Shown here: piece after piece, positions 13,322 to 20,110 of the stretch
Numbering within the stretch: position 1 is the stretch's first letter
Layout: every line of letters starts with the position of its first letter
IMG/VR virus record: IMGVR_UViG_3300044612_003585
Location: 1 to 25,523 of that record
Strand: one strand, 5' to 3'
DNA from: a virus
DNA length: 25,523 bases
Notes under the pieces: generated by a model
Databases searched by the model: none
Told to the model about the DNA's origin: nothing
The model's input: the letters and a program-made list of their open reading frames with translations, nothing else
Translations under genes and position numbers: made by a program

Positions 13322-15324
13322 GCCTGTTTGATCATTTTGTTGACTGCATCGATTTTCATATTGATAATCTTAGACAACTTCTGAGGATCGCATGATGCGA
13401 TATCCTTGGCAGTTTTAACTCCAGCATCATACAACTTGTTCGCACGAACCTTGCCAATATTTTCAATTTTGCAAAGATCAATTAAATGTACAGGAACACC
13501 ATAAGCAATTCTCCCTTCCAATGTCTTGAACCATCCAGCCTTATTCCAAGAACCACTCATACTATCCAATGCAATCAAAACCTGACTCAATCTATTGAAA
13601 TCTTGCTGAATGCCTCTTTGAAAACTTGCTAAAGCCTGCGAATTGGTTCCGCTCAAAAGACAATAATATGCATAACCAGCCTTGATTGCTCCGTCCAAAA
13701 GAAAACCATTTTGCATTTTTGCCTTATTAGCGTAAAGGCTCATTTCTTCCTTTTCTAATTTATTTACAATATTTGACATTTGGCTATCAATGTTACCAAT
13801 AGCAAGAGACAAAGCGTGATCATCATCTTGCTTATTCAAATCAAATAATTTAGAAAAGTTGAAATACAAGTGGCTCACATCAAATGGACTCATGTAGAAC
13901 ATACTGGCCACTTTACCAATAGTTTTGGCTTTCCACTTGCCATCTTCCTCTACAATTGCCCCACATTTTTTCAATAATTCCAATGTTGAATCAATGACAT
14001 TATCGCTCAATGCCTTGTTTTGGAAAAAAGCAAGAGACCTTTTGAACCATTTGTTGACATCATCTGTAGTTTCAATTCCGCCAAAGGAAATTTCACTTAC
14101 TAAGTGGAAAGCAAGGGTTTTGTACTTTCCGCCTACATTTTCTAAAAGTTGAGACTCGATTCTATTTGATTTGCTATATTTTGATTTGTAATTATTGACT
14201 TTGCTTTCTGGAACAAGAATATAGGCATCTCCCATTGGATCAATACCATATCTTCCTGATCGACCGATCATTTGAAGGATGTCGTGAGATTCAACCTCAT
14301 CGACACCACGATGGACTCCAAGAATGATGACACGACGAGCGGGCATATTTAGGCCCCAAGCCAATGTGCTTGTTGCAACAATTACTCTGAACTTAGGATC
14401 GTTCTTGAATCTATCTTCAACCTTTGCTCTTTCAGAGGATTCTAGATCAGCATTATGAAATTGACAATCAATTCCTGCTGACTTTAATTCCTTCTTCATC
14501 AATTCGCCGGTTCTCTTGGTGTGAGAAAAAACAAGAAATTTATCATCTTTGTACCAATCAATGATGTCCAAAGCTTTATTTACTTTTTCTCTTTCTAACG
14601 CATCATATCCCCTGATATCATCATCATAAGATTCATAGTGAACTGTTAAAGGTACTGGTCTATAATCAGATCGCAGAACATAAGTGTTCTTTTGATTTAG
14701 ACTATAGCTAACCCATTCTGATATTTCTTCAACATTTGGCATTGTTGCAGAGAGAAGAACGAGTCTGGAATTGGGATTGATTTGTGTGAATTTCATCAAT
14801 CCAACCTCAAGATGATCTCCTCGACCTTTAACTGTGAGCAAATGGCTTTCATCGATGATGAGTGTGCCTACTTCTTTAAGAAAATTACTTTGTTCTGATG
14901 TATGACATCGGCTTCTATGACTAAGCATTTCGCTTGTCATGATGATAATATTAGCTTCATTAAGTTCTTTTGCTCTTTCTTTGGTGAGTCTGAAGTCGCC
15001 TGTACATATGCTTATTTTTTGATCAGAGAAGTGATATTCTGGGTTTGTCCAATCTGTTACCTTTTCACGAGCTAAGGCTCTGAGAGGGGCAAGGAACATT
15101 CCTTTTCCTCCTCTTTCACGGATTTCTTGAGCGAGGAACTGCTCTGCCACTACTGTTTTACCAGCACTCGTTCTTGCGGCGACAAGGGCATTGCAATCTT
15201 GGTTATAAAATTCCATAACCCTGCTTTGGACAGGGTTGAATTTTTCAAATTTCCATTTAGCGAATGGATATTCTAATGTGGCTACGCAAACATCTTGATC
15301 AGAAACTTTGATGATTGGTGGCAT
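13309..15324 (-). CDS. Ski2-like / Hel308-like superfamily 2 DNA helicase
   Basis: 671 aa. Helicase motifs in order: motif I ARTSAGKT at 50-57, motif II DESH at 158-161, motif III SAT at 192-194 (SATMPN), motif V ATSTLAWGLNMPAR around 317-330 and motif VI QMIGRSGRYG at 351-360. The TSAGKT and the 'GLNMPAR' forms are typical of the Ski2/Hel308 group. After the helicase core come a helical region and a C-terminal helix-hairpin-helix stretch (about 614-660, IGKVRANKLYDAGVKTAKDI), as in Hel308. Hel308 unwinds forked DNA 3'-5' and processes stalled forks. Among phages, T4 uses UvsW and Dda for comparable tasks, so this may be a substitute. AGAGGT precedes the ATG, with a TATAAT box 23 nt upstream. 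Confidence 0.9.
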   Translation of the reverse strand: MPPIIKVSDQDVCVATLEYPFAKWKFEKFNPVQSRVMEFYNQDCNALVAARTSAGKTVVAEQFLAQEIRERGGKGMFLAPLRALAREKVTDWTNPEYHFSDQKISICTGDFRLTKERAKELNEANIIIMTSEMLSHRSRCHTSEQSNFLKEVGTLIIDESHLLTVKGRGDHLEVGLMKFTQINPNSRLVLLSATMPNVEEISEWVSYSLNQKNTYVLRSDYRPVPLTVHYESYDDDIRGYDALEREKVNKALDIIDWYKDDKFLVFSHTKRTGELMKKELKSAGIDCQFHNADLESSERAKVEDRFKNDPKFRVIVATSTLAWGLNMPARRVIILGVHRGVDEVESHDILQMIGRSGRYGIDPMGDAYILVPESKVNNYKSKYSKSNRIESQLLENVGGKYKTLAFHLVSEISFGGIETTDDVNKWFKRSLAFFQNKALSDNVIDSTLELLKKCGAIVEEDGKWKAKTIGKVASMFYMSPFDVSHLYFNFSKLFDLNKQDDDHALSLAIGNIDSQMSNIVNKLEKEEMSLYANKAKMQNGFLLDGAIKAGYAYYCLLSGTNSQALASFQRGIQQDFNRLSQVLIALDSMSGSWNKAGWFKTLEGRIAYGVPVHLIDLCKIENIGKVRANKLYDAGVKTAKDIASCDPQKLSKIINMKIDAVNKMIKQAQGL

Positions 15325-15346
15325 GAAGACCTCTTGATTTTTTTTG

Positions 15347-15352
15347 ATTATA
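15347..15352 (-). promoter_or_regulatory. Candidate -10 box (TATAAT) for the helicase gene
   Basis: The minus strand reads GCTATAATC 23 nt before the helicase ATG, so the transcript leader would be about 15 nt and just cover the AGAGGT site. No TTGACA-like -35 is apparent upstream. Confidence 0.4.
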
Positions 15353-15370
15353 GCAAATTAATCAGGGTTT

Positions 15371-15592
15371 TCAATATGGAATTTGGTCTGCGAACATATC
15401 GAGGATTTTTTTGTTTTCTTTGAATCGTCGAACATCATTTTTATTTGTTTCTCGGTCAAAGCTGTCGAACATAATAATGGTGTCTGCGGCTCCTTCACGA
15501 TAGCCGTGAAATCTTCCCCAGCAAAAACCAAGAGCCAAGCCAGCAATGCCAGCAAGGCTCATTGGAATTAGATGCAATGCGTACTTAATCAA
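15371..15592 (-). CDS. Small single-pass membrane protein (TTG start)
   Basis: 73 aa. The frame opens with TTG at 15592 that overlaps the TGA of the upstream gene (TTGA), with AGGGG 7 nt before it; this coupling makes the rare start credible. Residues about 6-26 (LHLIPMSLAGIAGLALGFCWG) form one small-residue-rich membrane segment, followed by a charged cytoplasmic-type tail with an FDSFDRETNKNDVRRFKE helix. An overlapping 65-aa frame in the same region (15358-15555) lacks a start signal. Function unknown; one-helix proteins of this kind can be lysis accessory or membrane-remodelling factors, but there is no holin/endolysin nearby to support that. Confidence 0.6.
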   Translation of the reverse strand: MIKYALHLIPMSLAGIAGLALGFCWGRFHGYREGAADTIIMFDSFDRETNKNDVRRFKENKKILDMFADQIPY

Positions 15593-15843
15593 GCAGCAAC
15601 CCCTGATCTCTTCTCATGTTCTTTATTCACTGCGAAGAAGATATGATCTACCATATCGTAGAAGTCATTGCAAGTCGAAGCTGTTGCAAACCACTTATCG
15701 ATCTCACGAATACCGCCTAGAAAATCAACAGCTTCGGCAAGATCTCCTCCTAGTCTTTGGCTTAATCTGCCGTGAAGGAAACGAAGATTGTCATCGGAAA
15801 GTTTAAGGCAGAACTCTTTTAGATATACTTCAGGCTTTTTCAT
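15589..15843 (-). CDS. Hypothetical 84-aa protein
   Basis: Not recognised. A GAGGT site precedes the ATG. The protein is helical and soluble, with a conserved-looking centre (LSDDNLRFLHGRLSQRLGGD) followed by LAEAVDFL, and ends ...EHEKRSGVAA. Its TGA overlaps the TTG start of the membrane protein downstream, so the pair is co-translated. It faces away from the 15868 gene with only 24 nt between, so promoters of the two must overlap. Nothing indicates the function. Confidence 0.65.
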   Translation of the reverse strand: MKKPEVYLKEFCLKLSDDNLRFLHGRLSQRLGGDLAEAVDFLGGIREIDKWFATASTCNDFYDMVDHIFFAVNKEHEKRSGVAA

Positions 15844-15867
15844 GACATACCTCTATGGAGCGATAGT

Positions 15868-16197
15868 GTGGACATTTTTGATGCTGACAAATTGGAAAAA
15901 ATCCTCATTGCCAACTGGACACACTTTATTGACAGTTCAAAGTTGATGGCATATGCACTTAAACAAGTACAAGAAAATGCCAGTCACCTTGAAATTATAT
16001 CTGGCGAACAAATCAAAAACAAAGGAGTGAGAATAACCATATCTAGGTTTTACTATTCTCCGAATGGATTTCTTATATGGATTGAGTTCAATGCTCCAAT
16101 AGCCCCCAAGAATAATTATGCCGAGGGGACATTGGAGGTTTTATTGAATCATCATGGTCAACTTAAATTAATTAACATTAATGGTCACATTAATTAA
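15868..16197 (+). CDS. Hypothetical 109-aa protein (GTG start)
   Basis: Unrecognised. The start is GTG, supported by TGGAG 7 nt upstream. The first 40 residues look helical (DADKLEKILIANWTHFIDSS onward); the rest alternates strands (VRITISRFYYSPNGFLIWIEF; TLEVLLNHHGQLKLININ), suggesting a small alpha+beta fold. It is alone on the plus strand here, between two minus-strand runs, and its stop overlaps the end of the 16194 gene by 4 nt. No metal motif, signal peptide or membrane segment is seen. Confidence 0.6.
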   Translation: MDIFDADKLEKILIANWTHFIDSSKLMAYALKQVQENASHLEIISGEQIKNKGVRITISRFYYSPNGFLIWIEFNAPIAPKNNYAEGTLEVLLNHHGQLKLININGHIN

Positions 16198-16493
16198 ACA
16201 ACATCAAATCTTCTGATGTGATCGCCTTCTTGGTCAATGAACTTGTCTTCAAAAACAAGAACCTTTTCATCATCGTTGAACCTAAGACCCATGTTGTAAG
16301 CATCCAAACTTGTCGATCTTCCTTCCCTTGATGTGATAACCCAGCAGTAATCGTCTTTTCTAACAAGTTCGCCTTTTTGATTTTCTTGTGTTGTGCCAAT
16401 TTCCAATTTAACGCCATCTGGTAAAAGTATTTCAATCTGACCATGTTTCATTAAATGGTCTATGATAAGAGACTGAATTTTTTTCTTTTTCAT
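16194..16493 (-). CDS. Hypothetical 99-aa protein
   Basis: Unrecognised. GAGG lies about 8 nt before the ATG, supporting this frame over an overlapping 84-aa frame (16190-16444) without a site. A very basic start (MKKKKIQ) leads to a short helix (about 7-17), then a mainly beta body: IEILLPDGVKLEIGTTQ, DDYCWVITSREGRST, EKVLVFEDKF. The pattern suits a small beta-rich domain. A hairpin with a 6-bp stem lies 22 nt before the start. Function unknown. Confidence 0.65.
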   Translation of the reverse strand: MKKKKIQSLIIDHLMKHGQIEILLPDGVKLEIGTTQENQKGELVRKDDYCWVITSREGRSTSLDAYNMGLRFNDDEKVLVFEDKFIDQEGDHIRRFDVV

Positions 16494-16515
16494 GTTTAGA
16501 CCCTCGTTAAAGGAA

Positions 16516-16534
16516 AGCGTCCTGAGTTGACGCT
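16516..16534 (-). terminator. Perfect 6-bp stem-loop between two orphan genes
   Basis: AGCGTC and GACGCT form a perfect 6-bp stem with a 7-nt loop. On the minus strand it is followed by TTTCCTTTAA, a poor T-tract, so it is a weak terminator at best for the 16595 gene, or a processing or leader structure for the 16493 gene, whose ATG is 22 nt further on. Confidence 0.4.
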
Positions 16535-16594
16535 ACAAGGGTATATATTGTGATTAAATACTGATTGAAAAAATCTTCTAACCGAACTACATGT

Positions 16595-17062
16595 TTAGAA
16601 AAAATCAATATTTTGAGGTTGCATATAAGTGTATTGCAATCCCTCAAATTCACATGATTCTGTGTTGTTTTGTTCTGGAATAGGCATAGATTTTCCTTGC
16701 CTATCTGAACATAATGACCAAATGTATATTTTCCTGTGTTCTTTGTAAATTTCAATAAGGGAAAGATTTTTGCTTCCCAAGAATCTTCTTCCTATTTTAC
16801 AAATCAAATTAAAAGGAAGGAATGGGCTTTTGAGGTTGTGTATTTGCAAAGTTTCAATCAAATAATTGTCATAATCCGATTTTTGGTAATGCAAAAAAAG
16901 AGAGTAACCGTCGATTGTGACTTGTCTTGCTTTGAATATTCCCAAATCATCCTCCCAGATGCCTACAGGCATTTTGGGATAATTAAAAGGAACAAGAACC
17001 TCTCCCAAGGATTTCATTTCCTTTGCGATTTCATCCAAAACCTGTTGCTTATAAGGGTACAT
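16595..17062 (-). CDS. Hypothetical 155-aa protein with hairpin leader
   Basis: Unrecognised. The start at 17062 follows GGGAGG closely (3 nt). The protein begins with a helix (MYPYKQQVLDEIAKEMKSL), then alternates strands and helices, with FLGSKNLSLIEIYKEHRKIY at about residues 94-113 as the most conserved-looking part, and a Gln/Asn-rich end (YTYMQPQNIDFF). The notable part is the leader: a 17-nt stem-loop ends 7 nt before the ATG and closely matches the one before yeaH. It is 53 nt downstream of the amidoligase gene in the same direction, so the two may share a transcript. Confidence 0.65.
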   Translation of the reverse strand: MYPYKQQVLDEIAKEMKSLGEVLVPFNYPKMPVGIWEDDLGIFKARQVTIDGYSLFLHYQKSDYDNYLIETLQIHNLKSPFLPFNLICKIGRRFLGSKNLSLIEIYKEHRKIYIWSLCSDRQGKSMPIPEQNNTESCEFEGLQYTYMQPQNIDFF

Positions 17063-17069
17063 AAGCCTC

Positions 17070-17086
17070 CCGCCATCTAATGACGG
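17070..17086 (-). promoter_or_regulatory. 17-nt stem-loop 7 nt upstream of the 155-aa gene
   Basis: On the minus strand this reads CCGTCA-TTAGA-TGGCGG (6 bp with one G-U), then GAGGCTT and the ATG. It matches the hairpin at 909-925 in stem, loop length, AGA at the loop end and the 7-nt distance to the start. Here the ribosome-binding site GGGAGG begins in the 3' arm, so folding could hide it or present it. Confidence 0.6.
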
Positions 17087-17115
17087 ATTTTCAAGACATG
17101 ATAGCCATGCCTTAA

Positions 17116-18138
17116 TTATATACGATATTTGAAATTAAATATATCATCGTAATCGACCGACATATTTCCATATTCAAAACACATTTCTTCTATTTCCTTC
17201 TGGGCATAACGCCTTGCGTTATTGCCCATTATTCCATGATTCAATGAATAATTACAATTTAAGTGAAGCCTATCAAGAAACCATTCGTAAACTTGCTTGG
17301 CTCCCAGACTTAAATCAGTCTTTTTGTTGAATCCAAGGAAATCAAAAACATCTTTGGGGTCCAGCCAGCAGTAACCTGACCACTTATCTCCCTCAAAATA
17401 ATTATTTGGCATTCCAAATTTCAATGACCTTTCAATGAAATGCAGCAAAAGTCGAATATAATTCTTAGCAATCCATGGGTCGAGACAGCAATCTCCATCC
17501 ATAATGCGGAATTCAATTGTCTTTCTTTTATTGTTGTGATAATGGTAAGTGTTGATTGTATAGTATTTGCAAGATCCTAGTCTTCTGATTAGATAATCAT
17601 TTGCATGAAAGCTATCTTCTACTTTTTCAAATATATCCGACTGACCTAAAAGTTGGCAATATTGATTTCTTTTCCTGAGTATTGGAACAGAATCCATGAA
17701 AACAGGCTCGCATTTTACCCACCAAGTAATAATTGTTGCCACTTCTTGTTCAGTTAAATCGCTCACATCAACATGAACATGGAAACTGCAACGGTCATCG
17801 GCATTTACCTTCTTGTCGTTACCAAGAGCCTCAATAACCCTACAAGTTTCCATTAGACCAATCCAGCCTTTAAGGACTGGAGTGCAGATTTCAATGCCGC
17901 AACTACTATCTGGCTTGATTATCCATGATGTGTTGTTGTGATCATAACTCCATTTGTGAATTTTTACTGTATTTTCTGATGATTTTTGAACCAAGTTGGC
18001 TACATAGTATGTGCCTTCTGGCAACTTGCCTTCACCATGCCCAACTGGCCTACTTCTAAAATCAAAAGCATTGATTTCGATTTCTGCGCCAAATCTGCGG
18101 AGGTAATTCAAATCGATTTTTTCTTTGTATGAATCCAT
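17116..18138 (-). CDS. Putative amidoligase (Amidoligase_2 family)
   Basis: 340 aa from the ATG at 18138, chosen because GGGAGG lies about 8 nt upstream; the longer frame to 18258 adds 40 unlike residues without a site. Motifs of the glutamine-synthetase/COOH-NH2 ligase fold are seen: GAEIEIN at 17-23, then W71 ... KPDSSCGIEICTP ending near 87, CSFHVHVD at 117-124 and IEFRIMDG at 208-215. These Glu, His and Arg residues are the expected metal-ATP ligands. Family members are thought to form amide or peptide-like bonds, but few have known substrates. No glutamine amidotransferase or peptide precursor is adjacent. Possible jobs are modification of protein, cell wall or a metabolite. A TATAAT box lies 20 nt upstream. 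Confidence 0.8.
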   Translation of the reverse strand: MDSYKEKIDLNYLRRFGAEIEINAFDFRSRPVGHGEGKLPEGTYYVANLVQKSSENTVKIHKWSYDHNNTSWIIKPDSSCGIEICTPVLKGWIGLMETCRVIEALGNDKKVNADDRCSFHVHVDVSDLTEQEVATIITWWVKCEPVFMDSVPILRKRNQYCQLLGQSDIFEKVEDSFHANDYLIRRLGSCKYYTINTYHYHNNKRKTIEFRIMDGDCCLDPWIAKNYIRLLLHFIERSLKFGMPNNYFEGDKWSGYCWLDPKDVFDFLGFNKKTDLSLGAKQVYEWFLDRLHLNCNYSLNHGIMGNNARRYAQKEIEEMCFEYGNMSVDYDDIFNFKYRI

Positions 18139-18157
18139 CGAAAACCTCCCACCATCT

Positions 18158-18163
18158 ATTATA
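18158..18163 (-). promoter_or_regulatory. Candidate -10 box (TATAAT) for the amidoligase
   Basis: The minus strand reads CTTATAATAG 20 nt before the amidoligase ATG, giving a leader of about 13 nt that just spans GGGAGG. No TTGACA-like -35 is seen. The remaining interval up to 18281 is AT-rich and holds only the plus-strand gene's leader (CGGAG before 18282). Confidence 0.45.
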
Positions 18164-18281
18164 AGAGAAAGTAAAAGGCAAGTAGTATTTTGTTTGTAAA
18201 TACCTATAATTGTGTTGTGCAGAAGATTAAAACCCAAATAACTTGCTGCAAACACCAAACAGCTAAATCACGGAGCAAATC

Positions 18282-18749
18282 ATGAAGTGTCTTTTAATTG
18301 AACTCAAGGACAAACGCAAATTCTTCACCCATCAAAAAAATTTCAACCAACTCATAGAGTTCTGCAATAGTTTCAAAGCCAACATGTCTCTTGTAAACAT
18401 GAAAAATGGCAATGTCATCGATCTTGATGAGTTAGTTCCAGCCTTCTGTAATCCAAAGCAAAAAAATCAAAAATATGAGTACACTCTTATCGAAAACAAA
18501 ATGATTACCAGAGAAGATAATCAAAATATAACAAATAAAAATACAACAAATCAAAATATAAAAAACTATATCAGAAGAAAACTACTTTCAAAAAAAACTG
18601 TTAGCATTGAAGATTTGAAAAGAAGATACGACAAGAAAGGATTTGGAACAGCCGCAATCAACAGTTGTTTCAATCAAGTCAAAAATGAATTAAAAAAAGA
18701 AGGCTATAATTTCACTAAAATCTCTGCTGGTAATTACAAGATTTCTTAA
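18282..18749 (+). CDS. Hypothetical 155-aa two-domain protein with Asn-rich linker
   Basis: Unrecognised. CGGAG lies 7 nt before the ATG. The N-terminal part (about 1-70) starts MKCLLIELKDKRKFFTHQKN and looks like a small alpha/beta domain. A linker (about 78-98) is rich in Asn, Thr and Gln and is encoded by a DNA repeat: AATCAAAATATAA occurs twice. The C-terminal part (about 100-155; SIEDLKRRYDKKGFGTAAIN ... GYNFTKISAGNYKI) has the helix-turn-helix-strand look of a winged helix. It is the only plus-strand gene between 16198 and 23143 and ends in a strong terminator. A DNA-binding regulator is possible but unproven. Confidence 0.7.
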   Translation: MKCLLIELKDKRKFFTHQKNFNQLIEFCNSFKANMSLVNMKNGNVIDLDELVPAFCNPKQKNQKYEYTLIENKMITREDNQNITNKNTTNQNIKNYIRRKLLSKKTVSIEDLKRRYDKKGFGTAAINSCFNQVKNELKKEGYNFTKISAGNYKIS

Positions 18750-18755
18750 ATAACA

Positions 18756-18794
18756 AAAAAACCTCTGACTAATTTTCATAGTCAGAGGTTTTTT
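18756..18794. terminator. Strong bidirectional terminator
   Basis: A perfect 16-bp stem (A6-CCTCTGACTA / TAGTCAGAGG-T6) with a 7-nt loop lies between the converging ends of the 18282 gene and uvsX. The A-run and T-run give a U-tract on both strands, so it can end transcription from either side. Confidence 0.93.
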
Positions 18795-18814
18795 AATTTA
18801 TCATAAGGTTACGA

Positions 18815-20032
18815 TCAACCTTCCAATTCCTCGTCAATGCTATCATCGCTGAGAGAATCGACTTCTGACAATTCTACATCAGAATCATCTTCTGCTCTTC
18901 CAGCGATTGCTTCCTTGTAGGGCTCAAGATAATCTTCAACTTCCTTAGTTGAGGATGCATCAATGAGTGATGGGCATTTTAGAAGAATATCCATAGGGAC
19001 ATCATTTCTATCCATACTGGCCCGGAACTTTACTTCCTCGCCATTGGAAAAAGCAGGCTTTACCTTAAATGATCCAGTTCCTGATATCTCGATCCTGTCT
19101 GAATCAAGAAGGCAAGAAAGTAGTCCGCTGATTGGATTGATTCCCTTATCGAACAACAACTGGACATTTTCAGACTCGACAAAAGGTCTGTGAGTCTTGT
19201 TTTTTACATTCTTGAGCTTCACATTAATGCCCAAGATTTTCTTTTTCTTGGCGCTTAACTTCTTTTCTATTTTCTGCATTGTCTTGGTTTCAAGACGGCA
19301 AGAAGCGTAGAAAGGAAGAGCGTTTCCTCCACCAGCCGTGGTTTTGGTTGGAATGTAAGTTCCAATCTTATCACGAGTTTGGTTGAGAATCACAACTGTT
19401 GCGTTGTGTTTCTCCATGACAGTGTTGAGTTTTCGCAGTTCTCTAGAGCAAATTTTGGCCCTTTCACCGGGTTGCTCATTACCTCCAACTATCTTCTTGA
19501 ATTGCTCTTTCGTGAAGTTTTCTGGAAGAGCAACTTCACGCAATTCACGGGCAGAAGGACTTACTCCAATCGAGTCATAAACAATGACTATTGGAACATC
19601 ATTACTTGTCTTTTGCCTTGCGGCTTCGATTACTTTGTACATTTTTGCAAACACATCTTCCAAGGTTTCTGGAGTGTGTCGCACAATTCTCTTCAAGTTG
19701 CAATGGCTTGCCAACTGAATGAATTCCTTGTTTGCACTGTTTTCGCAGTCCATGAGGACTGGAACTCCTTTCATCTTCTGTGTGCCGAAAAGAATATTGG
19801 CACCCAAAAGAGACTTTGATGAACTGTTTGGACCATAAATTTCGGTGAGTTTGCCACCGGGTATTCCACCAGTAATGAACTTGCCCGAACAAATATAGTT
19901 CAGAGCTAGGCTACCAGTGTCCACAAAATATTTAACTGAATCAATTTGATCAAGGACATCGCCTCCTGTTTCCTCTGCCAAATCACAAAAGAAACTATCA
20001 TCAACGCCTTCAGATGCCTTTTTCTTAGCCAT
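18815..20032 (-). CDS. uvsX: UvsX/RecA-family recombinase
   Basis: 405 aa from the ATG at 20032, preceded by AAGGAAGG; an earlier in-frame start lies within the terminator hairpin and is rejected. The core begins with the RecA-style 'DTGSLALNYICSGKF--GGIPGGKLTEIYGP' region; Walker A is GPNSSSKS at 67-74 (Ser replaces the usual Gly before Lys). Walker B-type VIVYDSIG follows near residue 155, and later VVILNQTRDKIGT and TAGGGNALPFYAS correspond to the L1/L2 region of RecA. The C-terminus is very acidic, as in RecA/UvsX. T4 UvsX also departs from the RecA P-loop consensus. Role: strand exchange with the SSB encoded just upstream. The UvsX label rather than RecA is from phage context. Confidence 0.92.
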   Translation of the reverse strand: MAKKKASEGVDDSFFCDLAEETGGDVLDQIDSVKYFVDTGSLALNYICSGKFITGGIPGGKLTEIYGPNSSSKSLLGANILFGTQKMKGVPVLMDCENSANKEFIQLASHCNLKRIVRHTPETLEDVFAKMYKVIEAARQKTSNDVPIVIVYDSIGVSPSARELREVALPENFTKEQFKKIVGGNEQPGERAKICSRELRKLNTVMEKHNATVVILNQTRDKIGTYIPTKTTAGGGNALPFYASCRLETKTMQKIEKKLSAKKKKILGINVKLKNVKNKTHRPFVESENVQLLFDKGINPISGLLSCLLDSDRIEISGTGSFKVKPAFSNGEEVKFRASMDRNDVPMDILLKCPSLIDASSTKEVEDYLEPYKEAIAGRAEDDSDVELSEVDSLSDDSIDEELEG

Positions 20033-20062
20033 GGTCTGCCTTCCTTTATTCGTAAGTGAAAG

Positions 20063-20107
20063 AAAAAATAAGTACTGCCCAGACAAAAATCTGGGCAGTA
20101 CTTATTT
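20063..20107 (-). terminator. Very strong terminator between the SSB and uvsX genes
   Basis: A perfect 18-bp inverted repeat (20066-20083 and 20090-20107, centre GTACTGCCCAGA / TCTGGGCAGTAC) with a 6-nt loop starts 3 nt after the SSB stop codon. On the minus strand the 3' arm ends in a T-rich run. It should end most SSB transcripts, making uvsX expression depend on read-through or on its own promoter, and may also protect the SSB mRNA 3' end. Confidence 0.93.
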
Positions 20108-20110
20108 GGG

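Noticed and set aside
15358-15555. 65-aa minus frame overlapping the small membrane protein
   Set aside because: No initiation signal, whereas the 15371-15592 frame has AGGGG and a coupled TTG start.
16190-16444. 84-aa minus frame overlapping 16194-16493
   Set aside because: No ribosome-binding site; the other frame begins after GAGG and has a balanced composition.
18139-18258. 40-residue N-terminal extension of the amidoligase
   Set aside because: It is hydrophobic and unlike the family; GGGAGG and the first conserved motif both point to the ATG at 18138.
19379-19819. 146-aa plus-strand frame within uvsX
   Set aside because: Shadow of the conserved recombinase core; no ribosome-binding site.
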